A stretch of 64,000 nt of DNA from Brevundimonas sp. (GTDB lineage Bacteria > Pseudomonadota > Alphaproteobacteria > Caulobacterales > Caulobacteraceae). Positions 1 through 6,308 of the stretch are shown one piece after another (the first letter of the stretch is position 1; each line of letters opens with the position of its first letter). Position numbers and translations under genes: made by a program. The stretch lies in the NCBI GenBank assembly GCA_004296955.1, contig SCVB01000070.1, forward strand, positions 17,941 through 81,940, in the 5' to 3' direction. The notes beneath the pieces are model-generated. The model was not told where the DNA came from and searched no databases. It worked only from the letters and a program-made list of their open reading frames with translations.

Positions 1-805
1 TCTCGCCCCAGTCATGATCGGCCTCGGCGACGATGTCATAGCTCAGGAAGCCCCTGGGCTTGTTGATCCCGTCGCCGGTGACGAAGGCCTGGGTCTCCTG
101 CGCCGCGAAGGCGTCCTCGACTTCGGCCGCCAGCCATTCGTCCAGGTCGATCATCGCATCGTCCAGCAGCGACTGGGTCGCCGCCGGATTGGCGTAGAGA
201 TCGGCCGAGGGGAACTCCAGCAGGGCCAGGGTGGCCGGATCGGTCTCCGGCCTTGCAGCGGTCTCCGCCACCCAGCCCGAAGCCACGCCCGCCGTCGACA
301 CCGGCTTGCGGAACACCCCCGCGCCGACCGTCCGCACCGTGGCGATCTCGCGCATCGGCGACCCCGCCATCAGCCGCCGCTCGATCGCCCGCTCGGTCTG
401 CTCCGGCACCACATAGCCGGCCGAGTTCGACGCCGTCGACAGCCCCGCCTTCAGCTCGAGCCCGAACGACTGGCCGGTCTTGAGATAGCCGTCGAACGCC
501 GCTTTCGTCTCCTCCCCCTCCTTGGGGGAGGTCGCCCGGCCGAAGGCCGGGTCGGAGGGGGCGCCGCCGCCCAGTTCCGGCCGCCGACCCTCGCTCACCA
601 CCCGGTCCAGCCGCGCCTGGGCGCTGGCCACCGCCTGGTCGATCCGCGCCACCTTCTCCTCCAGCAGCGCATCCGCCGAACTCTTGCGCTCGATCTCGTC
701 CAGCCGGGCGTCATTGGCCCCTTTGAACGCCTCGAACGCCGCCATCATCTCATGCATGGCGGCGCGCGCCTCCGGCGTGGCCGGGGCCTGTTTGGTCTCT
801 CTCAT
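1..805 (-). CDS. HK97-family major capsid protein of a gene transfer agent (3' end beyond window)
   Basis: This is the shell protein of the GTA head. It begins at the ATG at 805, behind a GGAG ribosome site, and is still open at base 1, so the C-terminus lies outside the window. About 268 residues are visible. Residues 1-70 are a charged, coiled-coil-like delta domain (MHEMMAAFEAFKGANDARL), followed by a low-complexity linker. From about residue 115 the HK97 fold begins with NSAGYVVPEQTERAIERR, and later TQSLLDDAMIDLDEWLAAE and FVTGDGINKPRGF, all typical of phage and GTA capsids. The linker is partly encoded by a two-hairpin repeat (512-551). It is the last head gene seen in the minus-strand cluster, but three plus-strand genes separate it from the protease gene at 2675-3145. 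The HK97 capsid call is firm; assignment to a GTA rather than a prophage rests on the neighbouring genes. Confidence 0.9.
   Translation of the reverse strand, partial: MRETKQAPATPEARAAMHEMMAAFEAFKGANDARLDEIERKSSADALLEEKVARIDQAVASAQARLDRVVSEGRRPELGGGAPSDPAFGRATSPKEGEETKAAFDGYLKTGQSFGLELKAGLSTASNSAGYVVPEQTERAIERRLMAGSPMREIATVRTVGAGVFRKPVSTAGVASGWVAETAARPETDPATLALLEFPSADLYANPAATQSLLDDAMIDLDEWLAAEVEDAFAAQETQAFVTGDGINKPRGFLSYDIVAEADHDWGE
512..551. repeat. two-hairpin palindromic element inside the capsid gene
   Basis: Two adjacent perfect hairpins: CTCCCCC (512-518) pairs with GGGGGAG (524-530) around TCCTT, and CCCGGCC (535-541) pairs with GGCCGGG (545-551) around GAA. The tail TCGGAGGGGG follows. 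The pattern looks like the intergenic palindromic repeats of Caulobacterales, but here it is in frame within the capsid linker and encodes SDPAFGRATSPKEGE. No second full copy was found in this window. Confidence 0.6.
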
Positions 806-851
806 GGTGTCTCCGGTTTGATGAACCGCTGGTTGCGGTTAGGATCCGGGC

Positions 852-1445
852 ATGGGGAATTTCGCCCGAAGGATTATCGACGCGATCCAGCATTCGATGC
901 TGGGTTCGCTTCTCGTCCGTCTGCTCTGGCCCTGTGGCTGGCTGGTCTGGACGGTGTTCGACAGCCTGGCCCCGGACGTTTTCGACGCCGCGGTCGGCGG
1001 GTCCTTCCTCATCCTGCTTGCCTGCGGTCTTTTCCTGATCTGGCTGCTCGGCGCTGTCGCCAATCGTCGACCGCGTTCGGGCCGCGTATTGGAAGGACTT
1101 CAGGACCCGCCGGACAACGGTTTCGCCGCCTGGTCCGAACTGCCGGCCGGCGGCCTCAGGCCGCCGCCATTGATGCGAGGGCTTGTCACGGCGCTCGGGG
1201 AATCTCCGGGGCATCGCCGCTCATGGATTGGCGTGATTCCCGTGCTTGTCGCCCCGGCGTTGGCGGTCTCCCTGGCCGTGGCGGGCTCCAGCTTCTGGCA
1301 GGGCGTCCACCCGGCGCTCGGCGATCCGTCGAACCGTCTGGTCCTCGCCTTGGTCTTCACCGGAATGCTGGCCGCGTTCTGGATCCGCGACTGGGCGTCC
1401 GATCAGCGCAAACAACTGGAACTGCCGTCGGCGAACTCTGCCTGA
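852..1445 (+). CDS. hypothetical integral membrane protein
   Basis: I do not recognise the family. The 197-residue product has four hydrophobic stretches, at about 18-37, 50-70, 124-145 and 161-178, with an Arg/Pro-rich soluble loop between the second and third (VANRRPRSGRVLEG). It begins with MGNFARRIIDAIQHSML. It is read divergently from the capsid gene, whose start is only 46 bases away, and is the first of three plus-strand genes lying within the otherwise minus-strand GTA head cluster. Nothing links it to virion structure. An alternative is that this strand is non-coding, but the clean transmembrane pattern and codon usage argue that it is a real gene. Confidence 0.6.
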   Translation: MGNFARRIIDAIQHSMLGSLLVRLLWPCGWLVWTVFDSLAPDVFDAAVGGSFLILLACGLFLIWLLGAVANRRPRSGRVLEGLQDPPDNGFAAWSELPAGGLRPPPLMRGLVTALGESPGHRRSWIGVIPVLVAPALAVSLAVAGSSFWQGVHPALGDPSNRLVLALVFTGMLAAFWIRDWASDQRKQLELPSANSA

Positions 1446-1554
1446 GCTCGACGCCGCAGGGCCTTCAGCGTCGAAATCGGTGACCTTCCGTCCGATTGAC
1501 ACTCACCGAACGGCGTGATCTCCGTTAACCATGGTCACGCTTGGGAATGCGCCG

Positions 1555-2103
1555 ATGTCCAGACTTCTCGCGGCGACCGCAACGGCCGTCCTTCTTCTGT
1601 CCGCCGGGGCCGTGCAGGCGGCCGATCGCTGCGGCGCCGTCACCCACATGCGCTTCGGCGAGACCCGGGCGTATTTCAACGACGCCCTCGCGGCCTGCCG
1701 TCCCGACGGCTACTGCTCGGTCGTCGTCGCCCTGCCCAATCCCTCCGGCCAGGCCGCCTGGCGCCATCAGCTGCGCGTCGCCCGGCCCAGCCCCGGCGCC
1801 GACTACCAGGTCGAGCTCGCGGCGACCGACCCCATGCCCGTCGCCGGCGCCATGCGTTTCACCACCCCCGGCCAGACCGTCGATCCCGGCCCGTGGCTGG
1901 TCCCGACCTCGCCGGGCTCAAACGAGTTCCGGGTCAGCGATCCGATCCTGACCCGCTCCCTCGTCTCGGGCCTGCGCCGGCAGCGCATCGCCCGCTGGAA
2001 CTACCCGTCCGCCGAGGGGCCCGCCGAGACCTATTTCTCCCTCCGCGGCATGACCGCCGCCCTCGACTGGATCGACTGCCGGGGCGCCGGCGACCAGACC
2101 TGA
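1555..2103 (+). CDS. secreted hypothetical protein
   Basis: This is a 182-residue exported protein of unknown function. The ATG at 1555 is preferred over an in-frame ATG at 1531 because it starts a textbook signal peptide (MSRLLAATATAVLLLSAGAV, cleavage near QAA-DR). The mature part begins DRCGAVTHMRFGETRAYF and contains four Cys residues (RC, AC, YC and a C-terminal DC), which could form two disulfides in the periplasm. It has no recognisable catalytic motif. It lies between a membrane-protein gene and an NTF2-like secreted protein gene in the plus-strand block that splits the GTA head genes. TTAACCATGG overlaps the upstream ATG and includes a CtrA-like half-site, which may be chance. Confidence 0.65.
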   Translation: MSRLLAATATAVLLLSAGAVQAADRCGAVTHMRFGETRAYFNDALAACRPDGYCSVVVALPNPSGQAAWRHQLRVARPSPGADYQVELAATDPMPVAGAMRFTTPGQTVDPGPWLVPTSPGSNEFRVSDPILTRSLVSGLRRQRIARWNYPSAEGPAETYFSLRGMTAALDWIDCRGAGDQT

Positions 2104-2164
2104 CCCCCACTGGCGCACCCTCGCCCGCCCCGGCATAGTCGCCGGCGCAAGAAGAGGGACACCG

Positions 2165-2713
2165 ATGCGAATCTCGATACTCGCGGCCGCCCTGGCCCTG
2201 GCTTTCGCCGCCCCGGCCGCCGCCCAGACGCCCGCCGCCCCGCCGGTTCCGACAGCGGCCGCGCCGGACGTCGCCACGCCCGAGGCCATCGTCGCCGCCC
2301 TCTATGGCGTCATCTCCGGCGACGCCGGCGTGGCCCGCGACTGGGACCGCTTCCGCTCCCTGTTCCATCCGACCGCCCGACTCATGCCCTCGGGCATGAA
2401 CCGCGAGGGCGTCGGCGTCGTCCGCTCGATCGCCCCGGACGAATACATCACCCGCAGCGAACCCCTGCTGATGGCCGACGGCTTCCACGAGCGCGAGATC
2501 GCCCGCCGCAGCGAACGGTTCGGCCACATCGCCCACGTCTGGAGCACCTACGAAAGCCTGCACAACCTCTCCGACGCGCAACCCTTCGCCCGCGGCGTCA
2601 ACAGCATCCAGCTGTTCCATGACGGAAGCCGCTGGTGGATTCTCAGCGTCTACTGGCAGGGTGAAACCCCCGCCTCACCGATCCCGGCAGACTACCTCCC
2701 GCCCGCCGGCTGA
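2165..2713 (+). CDS. secreted SnoaL/NTF2-like protein
   Basis: The 182-residue product carries a signal peptide (MRISILAAALALAFAAPAAA, cleavage before QTP), then a Pro/Ala linker and an NTF2-like cone domain. Markers of the fold are the helix IVAALYGVISGDAG, the segment RDWDRFRSLFHPTARLMP, and closing strands SIQLFHDGSRWWILSVYW. Proteins of this fold bind small ligands or act as isomerases or nuclease-like enzymes; no specific activity can be assigned. Its last 39 bases overlap, on the opposite strand, the 3' end of the GTA prohead protease gene, so the two are convergent. It is the third plus-strand gene in the GTA interruption. The fold call is good, the function unknown. Confidence 0.75.
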   Translation: MRISILAAALALAFAAPAAAQTPAAPPVPTAAAPDVATPEAIVAALYGVISGDAGVARDWDRFRSLFHPTARLMPSGMNREGVGVVRSIAPDEYITRSEPLLMADGFHEREIARRSERFGHIAHVWSTYESLHNLSDAQPFARGVNSIQLFHDGSRWWILSVYWQGETPASPIPADYLPPAG

Positions 2714-3145
2714 CGAAGACGCCACGCTGAACCGCGCGCCCGGCAGCATCGGGAACGTCACCAGGGACACCTCCCACAGCTCGACCTCGACCAGCACCCT
2801 CAGCCGGCCTTCGCGGCGCGCCCGGCTGCTGCGGAAGCCGATCGACAGCCCGTCCAGCGCCCCCGCCCTCGACAGAGCCCGGGCGAACCGCCCCTCGGCC
2901 GACCAGTCCATGATCCGGCCCTCGACGAACAGCCCGCGCTCGTCCTCGACCATCCGGTCCCAGACCCCGACCGCCGCCCGCCCCTCATGCTGATGCAGCA
3001 TCCGCACGCCCTGCGCGCCCGTCTTCGCCAGACTGGCCGCAAAGGCGCCCCTGGCCACCACGTCCTGGTTCAGATCGGCCACGCCCCACAGCGACGCATA
3101 ACCTTCAATCTTCAGGCCTGCGTCGACCCTCAAGGCGGCCGTCAT
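2675..3145 (-). CDS. HK97-family prohead protease of a gene transfer agent
   Basis: This 156-residue serine protease would cleave the capsid delta domain during head maturation. The ATG at 3145 overlaps the stop of the preceding small gene (ATGA), which fixes the start; longer in-frame extensions are not protein-like. Family features are the opening IEGYASLWGVADLNQDVVARGAF, the His region RMLHQHEGRAAVGVW, the Ser region GALDGLSIGF and the closing LWEVSLVTFPMLPGA. It belongs to the minus-strand order terminase, portal, small gene, protease. Instead of running directly into the capsid gene, its 3' end meets a convergent plus-strand gene. The final residues after MLPGARFSV are Ser/Gly-rich and look lineage-specific. 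Confidence 0.88.
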   Translation of the reverse strand: MTAALRVDAGLKIEGYASLWGVADLNQDVVARGAFAASLAKTGAQGVRMLHQHEGRAAVGVWDRMVEDERGLFVEGRIMDWSAEGRFARALSRAGALDGLSIGFRSSRARREGRLRVLVEVELWEVSLVTFPMLPGARFSVASSSAGGREVVCRDR

Positions 3146-3372
3146 CCCCACCCCTCCAGACGCTCCTCGATCCGCTCGACCGCGGCCCGCGTCGCCCGGC
3201 TCTGCTCCTCCAGCCGCGCCAGCCGTTCGGCCACCAGCCGCTGCTCGCCGACCCGTTCCTCCAGCGTCGCGATCCGCGCGGCCGCGCCCCCGGCCCAGAC
3301 CAGTCCGCCGACCGTCTGCACCGCCAGCGCCGCGATCACGGCGACCGGGACCTTCCTGAGTGCATCCATCAT
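3142..3372 (-). CDS. small GTA-cluster protein with a membrane segment and coiled coil
   Basis: A 76-residue protein between portal and protease. It has one hydrophobic segment at about residues 8-30 (VPVAVIAALAVQTVGGLVWA) and then a heptad-like coiled coil rich in Glu, Arg and Leu to the end (RIATLEERVGEQRLVAERLA). Both gene borders are ATGA overlaps with portal and protease, so it is translationally coupled to them. Small proteins of this layout occur at this place in alphaproteobacterial GTA clusters; I infer a GTA role from position only. It could also be a small holin-like or scaffold-associated protein, which cannot be decided from the sequence. Confidence 0.75.
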   Translation of the reverse strand: MMDALRKVPVAVIAALAVQTVGGLVWAGGAAARIATLEERVGEQRLVAERLARLEEQSRATRAAVERIEERLEGWG

Positions 3373-4541
3373 TCGCCAACCCCCGCCATCCGTCTCCGCT
3401 CTTCATCCGTCAGAAACGTCGCCGCATTCAGCCGCGCCCACAGCGCATCGCGCTCGGGCTGCAGCGCCGGCAGGCCGTCGAGATCGGCCTCGATCCTGAC
3501 CCCGGCGAACCGCCCGCCCAGCCAGCCCGTCAGCGCCGCCGCCGTCTTCCGGACGAGCGGAACCACCGTCCCCCGCCAGAAGGCGGCGTTGGCCTCGCGA
3601 TAGTTGGCGTAGGTCGCGTCGCCCGGAATCCCGAGCAGCTGCGGCGGCGCCCCGAAGGCCAGGGCGATCTCGCGCGCCGCCGCATGTTTCCCGGCGATGA
3701 AGTCCATGTCCGCCGGCGTCCAGCTCATCGGCTTCCAGTCCAGCCCGCCCTCCAGGATCATCGGCCGGCCGGCGTTCATCGTCCCGGCATGGCTCTGCTC
3801 AACCTGGGCCCGCAGCCCCTCGAACTGCTCGGCGGTCAGCCGCTCACCGTCCTTCGCCCCATAGACCAGCGCCCCGCTCGGCCGCGCCGCATTGTCCAGC
3901 AGCGCCTTGTTCCACGCCCCCGAGGCGTTGTGCACGTCGATCGCGAACGCCGCCGCCTCCAGCGGCGAGAAGCCGTAATGGTCGTCCGTCGGATGAAACA
4001 GCTTCAGCTGCATCACCGGCGACCAGCCGTCGGCCGCCCGACCAATCCGGATCGACCGTCCGTCGACGGAATACTCCCACGCCTCCGGCCAGCCGGCCCG
4101 CCCCGGGATCACCTTCACCCGGTCGGGCCGCAGCGTCCAAAGCTCCTCGGGCGCCGCCTCCCCGACGGCCTCGGCATAGGCGTTGCCCGCCGTCTGCAGG
4201 GCGCCGTACAGCGCCTCCAGCCACTCCGCCCCCGACTGCTCCGGGTTCGGCCGCGCCAGCAGCGCCGCCAGCGGATGGTCATCCCGCCGCACGCCGTCCG
4301 CGAACACGATCAATGGCGTCGCCGCGGCCGCCTCCGCGATCATCCGCACGCAGCGATAGGCCACGGCGTTCCTGGCGAACCCCTCCTCCGCCAGATGGGC
4401 GTAGTCGCGCGGCGTCCACCGCGCCCGCCCGCCGGACGTCAGGGCGATCAGCGGCCCGGCCCGGCTGTCCTTGATCTCGGGCGCGGATATGCGCCGCCGG
4501 CCCGCGAAGGGCCGTCGCCAGTTGATCATGCCAATCTCCAT
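3369..4541 (-). CDS. phage portal protein (HK97 gp3 family) of a gene transfer agent
   Basis: The portal forms the ring at the head vertex through which DNA is packaged. The 390-residue sequence shows family hallmarks: RNAVAYRCVRMIAEAAAATP near the N-terminus, HPLAALLARPNPEQSGAEWL, GNAYAEAVGEAAP, the HPTDDHYGFSPLEAA segment, and GAPPQLLGIPGDATYANYRE toward the C-terminus. The start could be the ATG at 4541 or the internal ATG at 4529 (MINWRRPF); the latter resembles GTA portals more closely. Its stop overlaps the ATG of the next small gene by 4 bases, and the large terminase stop lies 46 bases upstream. The protein is of normal length for GTA portals. Confidence 0.92.
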   Translation of the reverse strand: MEIGMINWRRPFAGRRRISAPEIKDSRAGPLIALTSGGRARWTPRDYAHLAEEGFARNAVAYRCVRMIAEAAAATPLIVFADGVRRDDHPLAALLARPNPEQSGAEWLEALYGALQTAGNAYAEAVGEAAPEELWTLRPDRVKVIPGRAGWPEAWEYSVDGRSIRIGRAADGWSPVMQLKLFHPTDDHYGFSPLEAAAFAIDVHNASGAWNKALLDNAARPSGALVYGAKDGERLTAEQFEGLRAQVEQSHAGTMNAGRPMILEGGLDWKPMSWTPADMDFIAGKHAAAREIALAFGAPPQLLGIPGDATYANYREANAAFWRGTVVPLVRKTAAALTGWLGGRFAGVRIEADLDGLPALQPERDALWARLNAATFLTDEERRRMAGVGE

Positions 4542-4587
4542 CGTTCTCCCGCCCCTTCACGGACCGGGCGGGGGTGTCAGTCCGCGC

Positions 4588-5847
4588 TCACAACACCCGC
4601 ACGCTCGGCCCGGCCCGCGGCGCCGGCAACAGATGCGTCACGGCCCACACCAGGGCGTCGGCGCGGTCGGGACTGCGCCCGCCGCCCTCGGTCGACCCGA
4701 GGGCCATCAGTTCCTCTTCCAGCGCCGGAAAGGCCCCGCAGTGGATGACCCGCCCCTGTTCGTAGAGCGCCGCCACCGGCTCGGCCCGCGCCGCCTTGCC
4801 CCGGCTGGCGTGCACGAGCCGGATCGTCGTCTCGCAGCCGCCATGGGCCAGCACCGTCCGCACCATCTCCCCGCCCTGGTTCTTCTCGGCCACGATCTCA
4901 TCGGCGCCGAACTCGCGCGCCGCCTGCGCCACCAGCCCGGACCAGCCCCCCGGCGATTCCCCGGCCTTCGACCGGTCGGCCAGCACATAGGCCCGGCCGT
5001 CCCGGCGACCCACGACCACGATCCCGCAGGCGTCCCCGCCCGCACTCGCCGGCGGGTCCACCGCCACCACGATCCGCTCCAGCGTCGCCGGCCGGTTGCC
5101 GCGCGCCCGGGCCAGATCCTCGGCCCGGAACAGGGCCCCGTCGGCCTCGACCATCAGCCCTTGCAGCTCCTGGGCCTCCAGCCGCGTCCCGGCGTACAGC
5201 GTCTGCAGATGCGCCAGAAATCCCGGCGACAGGTTCGCCGCATTGGCCTCGGTGCCGGCCCGTTCGATACAGGTGCCGTTCTGGGCCAACAGCCGCCTCA
5301 GGGCGGCGAGAGGGCGGGGCGTCGTCGTCACCATCAGCCTCGGATCCTGCCCCAGCCGCAGTCCCAGCCGCAGATTCTCCAGCACGGCCTCGGGCCGGCG
5401 CCAGGCGCAGAATTCATCGGCCCAGGCATAGTGAAACTGTGGTCCGCGCAGGCTGTCGGGATCCTCGGCCGAGAAGGCGTAGGCCACGCTTCCGCTCGGC
5501 CAGATCAGCCGTTTGCGGCCGCCGTCCCAACGCGGACGATTGGACCGCTCGCCGAATCCCCTGAGGCCGGAGGGGCCCTCGACCATGACCTCGCGCACAT
5601 CGTGCAGCGTGGACCCGACCAGGGCGATCCTGAGATTCCGGGCGCGCGCCTGCTCCGTGACCCAGTTGGCTCCTGCATGGGTCTTGCCCGCGCCCCGACC
5701 GCCCAGCACGACCCAGGTCCGCCAGTCGACTTCCGGAATGATCTGGTGCCTATGCAGCCCCGGCGTGCTCTCCAGCGCCTGGTGCAGTTGTTCGGACGAC
5801 AGTCCATCCTTCCAGACGCTTTGCCTCGATCGTGGCCCGCAGGCCAT
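4588..5847 (-). CDS. large terminase subunit (ATPase/nuclease) of a gene transfer agent
   Basis: The DNA-packaging motor. From the ATG at 5847 it is 419 residues. Walker A is GGRGAGKTHAGANW soon after VDWRTWVVL; Walker B and motif C regions are FHYAWADEFCAW and MVTTTPRPLAALRR. The C-terminal RNase H-like nuclease has acidic positions in IVVAVDPPASAGGDACG and near the end in RADALVWAVTHLLP. An upstream in-frame ATG at 5910 would add 21 non-conserved residues and lengthen the overlap with the preceding gene, so 5847 is preferred; even so the genes overlap by 98 bases. Length and motifs match GTA terminases, which package host DNA by headful filling. The family call is certain, the exact start is not. 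Confidence 0.92.
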   Translation of the reverse strand: MACGPRSRQSVWKDGLSSEQLHQALESTPGLHRHQIIPEVDWRTWVVLGGRGAGKTHAGANWVTEQARARNLRIALVGSTLHDVREVMVEGPSGLRGFGERSNRPRWDGGRKRLIWPSGSVAYAFSAEDPDSLRGPQFHYAWADEFCAWRRPEAVLENLRLGLRLGQDPRLMVTTTPRPLAALRRLLAQNGTCIERAGTEANAANLSPGFLAHLQTLYAGTRLEAQELQGLMVEADGALFRAEDLARARGNRPATLERIVVAVDPPASAGGDACGIVVVGRRDGRAYVLADRSKAGESPGGWSGLVAQAAREFGADEIVAEKNQGGEMVRTVLAHGGCETTIRLVHASRGKAARAEPVAALYEQGRVIHCGAFPALEEELMALGSTEGGGRSPDRADALVWAVTHLLPAPRAGPSVRVL

Positions 5848-6166
5848 CGAGACGGGACTCGAGCTCGGCCCGAAGCCGGTCCAGCGCCTCGGGGCTCTCG
5901 TCGCGATCATCGTGGTTCATATCGTCCTCTGTTGGCTCGACACGCGCCGGGCCCCGGCGCGGGGCGAGCAAGGTCGCCACCATCCGCGCCGAACGCGCCA
6001 CCAGCTCCACGCCCCGCACATAGCGCTGCACGCCCAGCGCATCGCCCGGCTTGAGAGGGTTCGCGTCAAGCGCGGTCATGGCCTTGTCCAGCATGGGGTC
6101 CAGCTGGTCGTAGACCTGTTCCAGCCGGGCCTCCGCCCGCGCCGTCCTGTCCTGATTTCCCGTCAT
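5750..6166 (-). CDS. GTA first-gene protein, probable small terminase
   Basis: A 138-residue, helix-rich, charged protein that opens the GTA head cluster. The ATG at 6166 is used; a TTG two codons earlier is also open. Its middle (PLKPGDALGVQRYVRGVELV) and its C-terminal helix (ALDRLRAELESRLDGLRATI) have the look of alphaproteobacterial GTA g1-type small terminases, which recognise DNA and regulate the large subunit. No helix-turn-helix is clear to the eye, so the function is inferred from position just upstream of, and overlapping, the large terminase. Upstream is an AT-rich stretch with a CtrA-like box at 6236-6249. Confidence 0.6.
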   Translation of the reverse strand: MTGNQDRTARAEARLEQVYDQLDPMLDKAMTALDANPLKPGDALGVQRYVRGVELVARSARMVATLLAPRRGPARVEPTEDDMNHDDRDESPEALDRLRAELESRLDGLRATIEAKRLEGWTVVRTTAPGAGEHAGAA

Positions 6167-6235
6167 GCCCAAAGCATAGGCGACCAGCGTACTATGGCGG
6201 GCAAATCGCAGTTACAAAATCATACTGCTTTGATT

Positions 6236-6249
6236 TTAAGGTCTTTTAA
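6236..6249. promoter_or_regulatory. CtrA-like box upstream of the GTA cluster
   Basis: Two TTAA half-sites (6236-6239 and 6246-6249) are separated by six bases in an AT-rich island unlike the surrounding sequence. The CtrA consensus is TTAA-N7-TTAA, so the spacing is one base short. The site lies 70 bases upstream of the first GTA gene start and downstream of the hybrid kinase gene's stop. A role in GTA control is inference. Confidence 0.35.
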
Positions 6250-6308
6250 TTCGCCAACCCGACTATAGATTCGCGAACTGTCAGCACAGCGTCAGGGCGC
6301 CGAACGGC

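Noticed and set aside
14-1483. Long plus-strand open frame (489 codons) over the capsid gene
   Set aside because: Arg/Gly/Pro/His-rich translation with no fold-like pattern; it is the shadow of the minus-strand capsid gene in GC-rich DNA.
1-6172. Complete prophage
   Set aside because: No integrase, att repeats, lysis or replication genes; the gene order and host-like codon use fit a GTA. The left end is outside the window, so this is not fully closed.
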